Assembly (NCBI GenBank): GCA_934589325.1 | Contig: CAKTNU010000023.1 | Location: forward strand, 1 to 13,718 | Direction of reading: 5' to 3' | DNA from: an uncultured Oscillospiraceae bacterium | Lineage (GTDB): Bacteria > Bacillota_A > Clostridia > Oscillospirales > Oscillospiraceae | Length of the DNA stretch: 13,718 nt | Shown: one piece after another, positions 6,854 through 13,678 of the stretch | How the letters are laid out: each line of letters starts with the position of its first letter | Position numbering within the stretch: the stretch's first letter is position 1 | Program-made: the position numbers and the translations under genes | The notes under the pieces: generated by a model | What the model was told of the DNA's origin: nothing | Seen by the model: only the letters and a program-made list of their open reading frames with translations | Database searches by the model: none

Positions 6854-9607
6854 TCAGCTCTCTGCAATGCTGACCACTGCAACGGGGACGGCGCAGATGA
6901 GCATATACACCAGCAGGAATACAGGGCCGACGGTTCCTGCGGAGATCAGCTTTATAAACGCCAGCAGCATGCCAAGCAGTGACGAGCCGATCGTCACGCC
7001 TAGGTTTATCTGCACGGCAAGATACATCTTGCGCCCGGTCTCGGCCATATGCGTCAGCGGGCCGAGTCCCTCACGGCACACGACGGCCGCTATCTTGCTG
7101 TCCTCACCGGGAGCCGCGGCCGAAATTTTGAATCGCTCAACATATGGCGGGAAGTCATAGCCGTCGGTAGCAATATCAAAAGCCTTTGCAAGCATTGCGG
7201 GCGTTATGTTGAAGTCACGTATCGCAAAAATCGGGTGCCGGTCGGAGCGGATAAGCTCGGTCAGTGCCTTGCGTACCTGCGGCTGCGCGGTGTACTTGAC
7301 ATTGAAAATTCCGCAGAGCCTACCGTCTATCGCAAGCAATACCGGATTCTCGCCAACGAGCCGGAACGGGACGCGGATGTTCATAAGCCGCATAAGCTCC
7401 ATTCCGCCGCACAGAACGACACTTCCGTCAATAATGCCCTTCATACCGCCGCCGGAGAGATATTCAAAGTCCCCGATGCGGCAGGTAGCAAAGTCGTTAT
7501 CCTCCATCAATTTGCCGAAAGCAGGGCTTACACTGCAGCCCGCCGTGACCATCATGCTGCCGGCATAGGATATCACACGCTCCGGATCTCCGAATACACG
7601 CACATTTTCAAGCTCGACGCTGCCCTCCGGGAAAAGGTCACGGTCGGTAACTATCAGGTTCTTGCTGCGGCCAATGTCGCTCAGTCCCGACCAGCCGGCT
7701 ATCGCCGCACCGCTGGAGAAGATGCGCAGCGAGCCGATAAGGAACGGCAGCGCAAAGCACAGCAGCGCCGCCGCGGGGACCGCGGGAGCGAATATCGCCG
7801 AGTAGATGAAAATCATATCTCCGAAGCTTTTTTTCGCTGCCGCTACGATTATTGCCAGCAGCAGTGCGGCAAACATCAGCGGCATTGACAGCTTGCGGAA
7901 CGCATCCTCGTCGGGGGGCGCTTCTTCGGCGCGGTGTACGAACCCCGCCGACGGACGCAGAGACTTGAGCAGCGTTATCTCATGCGCCTTGACGTCCATC
8001 TCTCCGGTCACGGCGTATGCGCGGCGGCCTATCGCCGGGACCCGCAGTGCCTTGCGCAGTCCGCGGCAGCTCACGAGCGAGCTTGCAAGAACGCCGACGA
8101 GCGACAGTGTGGAGATACAGCAGAGCGCGACGTGCGGACTTGATATATCCGCAAGCGATACTACCAGGGCATCTGCTCCGGTCAGGAAGCACGAGAACAC
8201 CGCAAGCGTCTCTGCCCCGGGCTTGCCTCGGACGAGATTCATTATGCCGGCCGTCACGACGTCCAGTGCCAGCAGCGACACAGTCAGCTGCATAGCAAGC
8301 AGCGCGGCCGAGGCGCATTTATAGTCCTTGAGCATACCGGGAACCGGCAGTCCGACGGTTATCCATATCATCAACACCAGCAGCACAAGGCTTATCCTGA
8401 GGCGCATGCGCAGCGAATTTGTGAAGCTGCCGTAGTACTTGGACGCGGCAAGCGGCGGCACCTCTTCGCCGAGATTCTCCTGCTCGTCGTCCATCGTGCG
8501 CGAGCTGCCCTTGCCGCCGCGCATACGGTACAGCATCGAGGTTATGATGGAGAATATGTACTCCTTAAAGCTGGACGGGAAAAAGTCCTCGCTCTCGCGA
8601 AACTCCGATTCCGGCCGCTCATAGTCCATCTTTTCGGCGTAATTCTCGCCGAGATCGTAGTCCACAAAGCCCTCATAGTCCTCGCCGTCGGTTCTGTGCG
8701 CCCCGGCAGGATCATAGGACTTGAAGCTGTCAAATTCATATGGTGAGCGCTCGGCCTTCGGCTCCGGTACTTCTTCCGGCTCCTCATCATACTTTGCAAA
8801 GTCAAATTCCGGTTCTTCCCAAGGCTCCGCCTCTATCCTCTGCGTCTCATAGCTCTCGGTCGGTACGTCGTCCTCGTATTCGTCGTCCCGCTCCGGCTCC
8901 GCGTCAAGCGGATACTGCTCCGGCTCTGCCGGCTCCGGATAGCCGTCGTCCTCATAGCCGCTGTCGGCATATTCGGCCTCGTCATAGGCCCTGGCACGGC
9001 GTTCATACTCGTCCTCATCAAGGTCATAGGCCGTTGCCGCGGCTGTAAACGAATTTCTCTTGTTGCGGCGGCGCTTCGACACCGCGGGCTTTCCCAAGGA
9101 TGCCCGGTCAAGCCATCCTACGGCGCGCTTCAGGAAGCTCTGCGGCTTCTCCTGCTCGTCCTCCTCCGCATCTTCCGCGGCATCTCTGCCGGTATAGGCA
9201 GAAACGAACTCCGCATCATGCGGCAGCGGCGGGGCATAATCATAATCGGCGCTCAGGTCTATAGCCTGTCCGTTGAAGCTAAGCTCCGAACGCTTGCGAT
9301 TGCCGCCCAAGCGAAAGCGCGGGTCTATGTCCGGTTCACCCGGCTCGCCGTTATCGGCGGCACCTGGAGTATATATCTTAACGCCGTCGTCATCCTGCTC
9401 AGGCTGCTTTGCGGCTGGAGAGTACACACGCACATCGTCCTCATCAGCATCTCTGCCTGCCGCGGCGTCAAAATTGAACGCGTCAAAGCTCGGCGTATCC
9501 TCCGGCTCCGGTCGCGGCGGAAAGCTGATCTCGGTTTTTTCCGGCTCCTCTCCGCCGTACTCGCGCAGTATGGCCTCGAGATCTATATCTTCATTCCATT
9601 TATCCAT
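6854..9607 (-). CDS. Membrane protein: degenerate P1B-type ATPase with long acidic disordered N-terminus
   Basis: I know no named gene like this. The 917-residue protein has two parts. Residues 1-345 are low-complexity and acidic (Asp, Glu, Pro, Tyr), surely disordered, with one basic patch K-R-R-R-N-K-R (178-184). Residues 404-915 follow the order of a heavy-metal P1B ATPase: four helices (about 404-420, 433-457, 465-487, 492-513), a short actuator-like stretch with T-G-E (534-536), helices at 574-591 and 597-625, a cytoplasmic region, and two last helices (862-886, 892-914). Within the cytoplasmic region G-A-A-I-A-G-W-S-G-L-S-D-I-G-R-S and G-G-G-M-K-G-I-I-D-G-S-V-V-L-C-G look like the CopA segments before the phosphorylation site and in the nucleotide domain. 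However, DKTGT is replaced by T-D-R-D-L (654-658), TGDN by I-R-D-F-N (796-800), GDGxND is absent, and CPC reads P-A-V-P. It is therefore probably not a pump but a scaffold or sensor. ATG at 9607 follows AAGGGA; TTG at 9610 is an alternative start. It is probably cotranscribed with rlmB. Confidence 0.7.
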   Translation of the reverse strand: MDKWNEDIDLEAILREYGGEEPEKTEISFPPRPEPEDTPSFDAFNFDAAAGRDADEDDVRVYSPAAKQPEQDDDGVKIYTPGAADNGEPGEPDIDPRFRLGGNRKRSELSFNGQAIDLSADYDYAPPLPHDAEFVSAYTGRDAAEDAEEDEQEKPQSFLKRAVGWLDRASLGKPAVSKRRRNKRNSFTAAATAYDLDEDEYERRARAYDEAEYADSGYEDDGYPEPAEPEQYPLDAEPERDDEYEDDVPTESYETQRIEAEPWEEPEFDFAKYDEEPEEVPEPKAERSPYEFDSFKSYDPAGAHRTDGEDYEGFVDYDLGENYAEKMDYERPESEFRESEDFFPSSFKEYIFSIITSMLYRMRGGKGSSRTMDDEQENLGEEVPPLAASKYYGSFTNSLRMRLRISLVLLVLMIWITVGLPVPGMLKDYKCASAALLAMQLTVSLLALDVVTAGIMNLVRGKPGAETLAVFSCFLTGADALVVSLADISSPHVALCCISTLSLVGVLASSLVSCRGLRKALRVPAIGRRAYAVTGEMDVKAHEITLLKSLRPSAGFVHRAEEAPPDEDAFRKLSMPLMFAALLLAIIVAAAKKSFGDMIFIYSAIFAPAVPAAALLCFALPFLIGSLRIFSSGAAIAGWSGLSDIGRSKNLIVTDRDLFPEGSVELENVRVFGDPERVISYAGSMMVTAGCSVSPAFGKLMEDNDFATCRIGDFEYLSGGGMKGIIDGSVVLCGGMELMRLMNIRVPFRLVGENPVLLAIDGRLCGIFNVKYTAQPQVRKALTELIRSDRHPIFAIRDFNITPAMLAKAFDIATDGYDFPPYVERFKISAAAPGEDSKIAAVVCREGLGPLTHMAETGRKMYLAVQINLGVTIGSSLLGMLLAFIKLISAGTVGPVFLLVYMLICAVPVAVVSIAES

Positions 9608-9634
9608 CAAATCTATCCCTTACTATTTATATGA

Positions 9635-9651
9635 GCGCCCGCTTTGCGGGC
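9635..9651. repeat. Short GC-rich hairpin between rlmB and the pseudo-ATPase gene
   Basis: GCCCGC and GCGGGC (9637-9651) pair around a 3-base loop in the 52-base gap between the rlmB stop and the next start on the minus strand. No T tract follows in that direction, so it does not look like a full terminator. It could be an attenuator or an RNA-processing or stability element that lowers expression of the downstream gene. Confidence 0.4.
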
Positions 9652-9659
9652 TCGGGGGA

Positions 9660-10415
9660 TCAGTTCATGCGCTGCCGCAGTATTTCATACATGGTTATCG
9701 CAGCCGCGGCGCTGGCATTGAGGGAGCTTACCTGTCCCTTCATCGGCAGACTTACAACGAAATCGCAGCTCTCTGCCACCAGTCTGCCCATGCCCTCGCC
9801 TTCAGATCCGATGACGAGCGCAAGAGCTCCTGTAAAGTCCGTTGTCCACAGGCCGTTCTGCCCGTCGGCGGCGGTGCCGTATATCCACAGGCCGTTGTCC
9901 TTGAGGGTCTTTATCGCGGCCGGGAGATTTGCAACGCGGGCGATGAGCATATGCTCCGCCGCACCTGCACTGGCCTTGTCGACTATCGCGGTGAGCCCCG
10001 CGGAACGGCGCTTGGGTATAATGACGCCATGCGCGCCTACACACTCGGCCGTTCTGATTATCGCGCCGAGATTATGCGGGTCGCTTATCTCGTCGCAGAC
10101 TATGACGAAGGCCGGCTCTCCCCGTTCCTCGGCAAGCGAAAGGATGTCCTCCACCGTGCAGTAATCCCGCACTGCGCACACGGCGATAACGCCCTGATGC
10201 GCCTTGGTCTGGCTCATGAAGTCCAGCTTGCGCCTGTCGCTTTCCACGACGACTATGCCCTTTTCGCGTGCCTTGGATGCGATGTGGCCAAGGGTCTTGT
10301 CCACATCTCCGCGTGCAATGAATATCTTATCTATCGCACGCCCGGCGCGCAGCGCCTCGATAACGGCGTTGCGCCCCTCGATAAGTTCGTTTTTGATCTC
10401 GTTGTTATCTATCAT
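9660..10415 (-). CDS. rlmB: 23S rRNA (guanosine-2'-O-)-methyltransferase RlmB (TrmH/SpoU family)
   Basis: This enzyme transfers a methyl group from S-adenosylmethionine to a ribose 2'-hydroxyl; RlmB acts on G2251 in the P-loop of 23S rRNA. The 251-residue protein has the N-terminal SpoU substrate-binding domain (I-E-G-R-N-A-V-I-E-A-L at 12-22, H-Q-G-V-I-A at 73-78). The knotted SPOUT domain follows, with motif 1 D-P-H-N-L-G-A-I-I-R-T-A-E (112-124), motif 2 L-V-I-G-S-E-G-E-G-M (200-209) and motif 3 L-P-M-K-G-Q-V-S-S-L-N-A-S-A-A-A-A-I (223-240). N115, R121, E205 and N233 of the family are present. ATG at 10415 is chosen over upstream in-frame starts because GGAG precedes it at good spacing and homologues begin here. 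TrmH-family members with other targets share these motifs, but length and N-domain favour RlmB. No mini-RNase III or cysS gene is seen next to it in this window. Confidence 0.92.
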   Translation of the reverse strand: MIDNNEIKNELIEGRNAVIEALRAGRAIDKIFIARGDVDKTLGHIASKAREKGIVVVESDRRKLDFMSQTKAHQGVIAVCAVRDYCTVEDILSLAEERGEPAFVIVCDEISDPHNLGAIIRTAECVGAHGVIIPKRRSAGLTAIVDKASAGAAEHMLIARVANLPAAIKTLKDNGLWIYGTAADGQNGLWTTDFTGALALVIGSEGEGMGRLVAESCDFVVSLPMKGQVSSLNASAAAAITMYEILRQRMN

Positions 10416-10564
10416 CAGAAATATCTCCGGTAAACATAATATGACGTATCTCATCATAACACACCGAACCGAAAACATAAAGATAAATTTTCGCCTTTAA
10501 CAAAATTTTCATAGACTTGCGTTTAAAATAAGGGTATATTTATATCAAAGCAGGTGAACGGGCC
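10416..10564. other. Divergent intergenic region between rlmB and the rhomboid-like gene
   Basis: This AT-rich stretch must hold promoters for both directions. For the plus strand a reasonable promoter is listed separately (10512-10540). For rlmB, TATGAT (minus strand, 10453-10458) and TATTAT (10436-10441) resemble -10 boxes, but no matching -35 box is seen, so the rlmB promoter is unresolved. I see no RNA gene, riboswitch or repeat here. Confidence 0.5.
10512..10540 (+). promoter_or_regulatory. Promoter of the leader ORF and rhomboid-like gene
   Basis: TAGACT (10512-10517, 4 of 6 to TTGACA) and TATATT (10535-10540, 5 of 6 to TATAAT) are 17 bp apart. Transcription would begin near 10547, just ahead of AGGTGA (10552-10557) and the ATG at 10565, or about 130 bases ahead of the ATG at 10678. 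Confidence 0.45.
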
Positions 10565-10681
10565 ATGAAGCGTAATCCCGGTGCCAGCTCCCTGCAATGC
10601 GGAATGACAGTGCCGGGCAATACCGGCATGATCTCCGTGACCGCATCACATAAACTTGCCCCAAGGAGGCACAACATATGA
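10565..10681 (+). CDS. Possible 38-residue leader peptide overlapping the rhomboid-like gene start
   Basis: A 38-codon ORF starts at ATG 10565 after AGGTGA (10552-10557, 7-base spacing). It ends with TGA at 10679-10681, so stop and the next ATG share the sequence ATGA, a classic translational-coupling overlap. The product begins M-K-R-N-P-G-A-S and ends P-R-R-H-N-I; it is basic, has no membrane helix or signal peptide, and matches no family I know. The strong AAGGAGG (10663-10669) of the next gene is read within this ORF as Arg-Arg codons. A small hairpin (TGCCGG with CCGGCA, 10611-10628) lies inside it. It could be a regulatory leader peptide or a chance ORF in a 5' untranslated leader; this cannot be settled from one sequence. 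Confidence 0.35.
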   Translation: MKRNPGASSLQCGMTVPGNTGMISVTASHKLAPRRHNI

Positions 10682-11511
10682 AAGACCCCATGAGCTATGT
10701 CCGCAGCTTCTGCTACAAGCACCCGAACTTCGGCATACCGAACCTGATGAAATACATTGTCGGCGGCAACATCCTGTTCTGGCTGCTCAGCCTTGTGAAT
10801 CCCGTTCTGATGGGCTACCTGTCCTTCTCCCCCGCCGCGATAATGCATGGGCAGATATGGCGGCTCATCAGCTTTATCTTCTACCCCGTCAGCTCCGATT
10901 TTCTCGCTCTGCTTGCGTTTTACTTTTACTACCTCATCGGCAATACGCTCGAGCGCTACTGGGGCACTGCGCAGTTCACAATATTTTTCTTCTCCGGAGT
11001 CGTCCTCTCGGCACTGTATGCTTTCATCGTCTACTTTGTCTCCGGCATCAGCCTTAATATCACGGCGACCTACATTTATCTGTCAATGTTCTTCTCCTTT
11101 GCCGTGCTCTACCCGGATATGACCGTTATGCTCTTCTTCCTTATTCCGGTCAAGATAAAGTGGCTCGCATATTTCGACGGAGCGCTGTTCGTCTACGGCG
11201 TGCTCACAACAAGCTTCCCGATGAACCTGCTGCCGGTGATCGCAGTGCTGAACTTCGCCATCTTCTGCGGCGGCGACCTTATCCGTGAGGTAAAGGGACG
11301 CAGGCCCGGCAAAAACACCGTAAACTTCCGCCGCGAATCGCGCCGCATCCGCGAGGAGCAGCGCGACAGGCTGTACACGCACAAGTGTGCCGTCTGCGGC
11401 AGGACAGACACCGAATATCCGGACCTTGAATTCCGCTATTGCTCAAAGTGCGCAGGCTACCACTGCTTCTGCCAGGATCATATAAATAATCACATCCACT
11501 TTACGGAGTGA
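10678..11511 (+). CDS. Rhomboid-fold membrane protein lacking catalytic residues, with Cys/His-rich C-terminal domain
   Basis: This 277-residue protein has about six hydrophobic helices between residues 25 and 200 and a cytoplasmic tail. The segment G-Q-I-W-R-L-I-S-F-I-F (58-68) matches the loop-1 WR motif of rhomboid proteases, and F-Y-F-Y-Y-L-I-G-N-T-L-E (81-92) matches the next rhomboid helix. The catalytic features are missing: no HxxxN in that helix, I-T-A-T-Y (128-132) where active enzymes have G-x-S-G, and no active-site His in the last helix. It is therefore probably a pseudo-rhomboid, which in other systems binds membrane clients without cleaving them. A basic linker (about 201-231) leads to a tail with C-x2-C (237, 240), C-x2-C (255, 258), then C263, C265 and H262, H268, H272, H274, a likely zinc-binding module. 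ATG at 10678 follows AAGGAGG (10663-10669). A terminator follows directly. The rhomboid fold is probable; the function is unknown. Confidence 0.75.
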   Translation: MKDPMSYVRSFCYKHPNFGIPNLMKYIVGGNILFWLLSLVNPVLMGYLSFSPAAIMHGQIWRLISFIFYPVSSDFLALLAFYFYYLIGNTLERYWGTAQFTIFFFSGVVLSALYAFIVYFVSGISLNITATYIYLSMFFSFAVLYPDMTVMLFFLIPVKIKWLAYFDGALFVYGVLTTSFPMNLLPVIAVLNFAIFCGGDLIREVKGRRPGKNTVNFRRESRRIREEQRDRLYTHKCAVCGRTDTEYPDLEFRYCSKCAGYHCFCQDHINNHIHFTE

Positions 11512-11515
11512 ACCA

Positions 11516-11557
11516 TGCGGCCGGGGGATATTCCCCCGGCCGCAGCCGTAATTTTTT
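11516..11557 (+). terminator. Rho-independent terminator of the rhomboid-like gene
   Basis: A 13-bp stem (11516-11528 with 11532-11544), almost all G-C, with a 3-base loop begins 5 bases after the stop codon. A run of six Ts (11552-11557) follows after a 7-base gap. The stem is strong; the offset T run makes it slightly atypical. Confidence 0.8.
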
Positions 11558-11570
11558 CTCAAATTTCGTA

Positions 11571-11599
11571 TTGCCAACATGCGCGCCATAGTGTATAAT
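11571..11599 (+). promoter_or_regulatory. Strong sigma-A promoter of the EF-G-like gene
   Basis: The -35 box TTGCCA (11571-11576, 5 of 6) and a perfect -10 box TATAAT (11594-11599) are separated by exactly 17 bp. Transcription should begin near 11606, leaving an AT-rich leader of about 57 bases before the ATG at 11663. It is among the best promoter matches in the window, in line with the strong codon bias of the gene. Confidence 0.8.
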
Positions 11600-11662
11600 A
11601 AATTGATTGCTGATTAAAATTGCATCTTTATTAATATATTCTGTACAGAGAGGAAGCAACAC

Positions 11663-13678
11663 ATGAGCTACGAAACCAAGAACATCCGCAACATTGCCCT
11701 GATGGGTCACGGCAACAACGGCAAGACCAGCCTCGCCGAGAGTATGCTGTACGTCACCGGCGCTATCGACCGTCTCGGCAAAGTCTCTGACGGCAACACC
11801 GTCTGCGATTATGACGCAGAAGAGATCGCCCGCCAGATCACCATCGCCACCTCCGTTGCACCCGTCAGCTTTGACGGCTGCAAGATCAACGTCCTTGACT
11901 GCCCCGGCTACTTTGACTTTGTCGGCGACGTGCTGTGCGCTCTGCGTGCGGTCGAGGCTGGCATGATAGTCACCTCCGCCAAGGATACTGCCGAGAGCAT
12001 ACCCGTTGGCGCACAGCGCTGCTGGAACTATCTCAAGGCCGCTTCCCTGCCCGTTATGTTCACTATCTCCAAGTGCAACGAGGAGCACGGCGACTATTTC
12101 AAGGCTCTTGAGACACTGAAGGGCAAGTACGGTTCCATAGTCTGCCCCGTCACCATCCCCACCTCCGACGGCACCGGCGTTATCGACCTCGTCCACAACG
12201 TCGCATACACCACCAAGGGCAATAAGACCGAGAAGGGCGCAGTCCCCGCAGCAGACGCAGACCATGTTGAGAATCTGCGCGCAGAGCTGATGGAGGCCGC
12301 CGCAGGCGCCACCGAAGAGCTCATGGAAAAGTTCTTTGAGACCATGGAGCTTGACGAGGCGGATATCGTCGAGGGTCTCAAGGCCGGTATGAAGGATCGT
12401 TCCGTCGTCCCCGTTTTCGCGAGCGACGCTATGACCAATGTCGGCACCGCCGCAATGCTTCAGGGCATCGCAGACTATTGCCCCGCTCCCGTTGAGAAGA
12501 ACGACGGCATCGTCGGCTTCGTTTTCAAGACCGTGTCCGACAAGTTCGGTAAGTTCAGCTTTGTCAAGGTCGTCTCCGGCAAGATAAGCGCCGGCGCGTC
12601 CCTGTACAATCTCCGTGCCTCCTCCAACGATAAGCTCGGCCGTATGTACACCATGTGCGGCAAGAAGAGCACCGAGGTCACCGAGGCCTGCTGCGGCGAT
12701 ATCGTAGCTATCGGCAAGATGGATTGGAAGACCGGTGACACCGTAACGGATGACAAGAACGGCACCGAACTGCCCGCGATTGAGATCCCCGAACCCTGCT
12801 ACTCCATGGCCATTTCCCCAAAGACCAAGGGTCAGGACGACAAGGTCGCAGCTGGTCTTGCAAAGCTCAACGAGGAGGACATCTCCTTCACTCTCGTCAA
12901 CAACGCCGAGACCCACCAGATGGTCGTTTCCGGCGCAGGCGATATCCAGATCGGCGTTCTCTGCTCCAAGCTCAAGAACCTCTACAATGTTGAGACCGAG
13001 CTCAAGCCCGCACGCGTCGCATACCGTGAAAAGATCAAGGGCAAGGTCGAGGCTCACGGCCGTCACAAGAAGCAGTCCGGCGGTTCCGGCCAGTTCGGTG
13101 ATGTTTGGATCCGCTTCGAGCCGCAGGATGAGCAGGACGACATGATCTTCGCCGAGGAAGTATTCGGCGGATCCGTCCCGAAGAACTTCTTCCCCTCCGT
13201 TGAAAAGGGTCTGCGCAATGCAGTCGTCAAGGGCGTCCTCGCCGGATACCCGCTGGTCGGCCTGAAGGCCACCCTGTATGACGGCTCCTACCACCCCGTT
13301 GACTCCAACGATATGGCATTCCAGACCGCTGCCCGCCTTGCATACCAGGACGGCATCCCCAAGGCCAAGCCCACCATCCTTGAGCCTATTGGCCAGCTCT
13401 TCGTCACCATTCCTGACGAGTATCAGGGCGCCATCATCGGCGACATCAACTCCAAGCGCCGCGGCACCATGATGGGCTCCATGCCCGCCGAGGACGGCAT
13501 GACCACCATCGAGGCTGAGGTTCCCCTCGCCGAGATGACCTCTTACACCATCGACCTGCGCTCCATGACTCAGGGCGCCGGCTCCTTCACCTGCAAGTTT
13601 GTTCGTTACGAGGAAGCTCCCGGCAACGTGCAGCAGAAGGTCATTGAGGAAGCCAAGGCTCTGGCAGAGCAGGAGTAA
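11663..13678 (+). CDS. Elongation factor G-like translational GTPase paralogue with altered G3 and G4 motifs
   Basis: The 671-residue protein has all five EF-G domains: GTPase (1-275), beta-barrel II (283-370), domain III (about 376-450), domain IV (about 455-580, with H-G-R-H-K-K-Q-S-G-G-S-G-Q-F-G at 465-479) and domain V (about 580-655). The P-loop G-H-G-N-N-G-K-T (15-22) and switch I threonine (Q-I-T-I, T60) are intact. G3 reads D-C-P-G-Y-F-D-F (79-86) with Tyr83 where canonical EF-G has the catalytic His; Tyr is common in the EF-G-like paralogue group. G4, normally NKxD, reads S-K-C-N (136-139), so the Asp that selects guanine is Asn. Lysine codons are nearly all AAG, typical of high expression. 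ATG at 11663 follows GAGAGGA (11648-11654). It has its own promoter and is monocistronic up to the window edge. It is not canonical FusA: it is shorter and lies outside the rpsL-rpsG-fusA-tuf cluster. A role in a ribosomal step other than normal translocation is possible but unproven. Confidence 0.88.
   Translation: MSYETKNIRNIALMGHGNNGKTSLAESMLYVTGAIDRLGKVSDGNTVCDYDAEEIARQITIATSVAPVSFDGCKINVLDCPGYFDFVGDVLCALRAVEAGMIVTSAKDTAESIPVGAQRCWNYLKAASLPVMFTISKCNEEHGDYFKALETLKGKYGSIVCPVTIPTSDGTGVIDLVHNVAYTTKGNKTEKGAVPAADADHVENLRAELMEAAAGATEELMEKFFETMELDEADIVEGLKAGMKDRSVVPVFASDAMTNVGTAAMLQGIADYCPAPVEKNDGIVGFVFKTVSDKFGKFSFVKVVSGKISAGASLYNLRASSNDKLGRMYTMCGKKSTEVTEACCGDIVAIGKMDWKTGDTVTDDKNGTELPAIEIPEPCYSMAISPKTKGQDDKVAAGLAKLNEEDISFTLVNNAETHQMVVSGAGDIQIGVLCSKLKNLYNVETELKPARVAYREKIKGKVEAHGRHKKQSGGSGQFGDVWIRFEPQDEQDDMIFAEEVFGGSVPKNFFPSVEKGLRNAVVKGVLAGYPLVGLKATLYDGSYHPVDSNDMAFQTAARLAYQDGIPKAKPTILEPIGQLFVTIPDEYQGAIIGDINSKRRGTMMGSMPAEDGMTTIEAEVPLAEMTSYTIDLRSMTQGAGSFTCKFVRYEEAPGNVQQKVIEEAKALAEQE

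Noticed and set aside
8550..9560. Acidic repeat-like region of the pseudo-ATPase gene as a tandem DNA repeat
   Set aside because: The Asp/Glu/Pro/Tyr-rich stretch has no fixed repeat unit at DNA or protein level; it is low-complexity coding sequence.
9610..9610. TTG at 9610 as the start of the pseudo-ATPase
   Set aside because: ATG follows in the very next codon with better spacing to AAGGGA; the difference is one residue, so it is kept only as an alternative.
9273..10433. A 386-codon plus-strand open frame across the pseudo-ATPase start and rlmB
   Set aside because: It runs antisense through rlmB motifs 1-3 and the next gene's start; the translation has no recognisable domain.
11512..11662. 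A riboswitch or RNA gene before the EF-G-like gene
   Set aside because: The gap is fully explained by a terminator, a promoter and a short AT-rich leader with no further stable fold.
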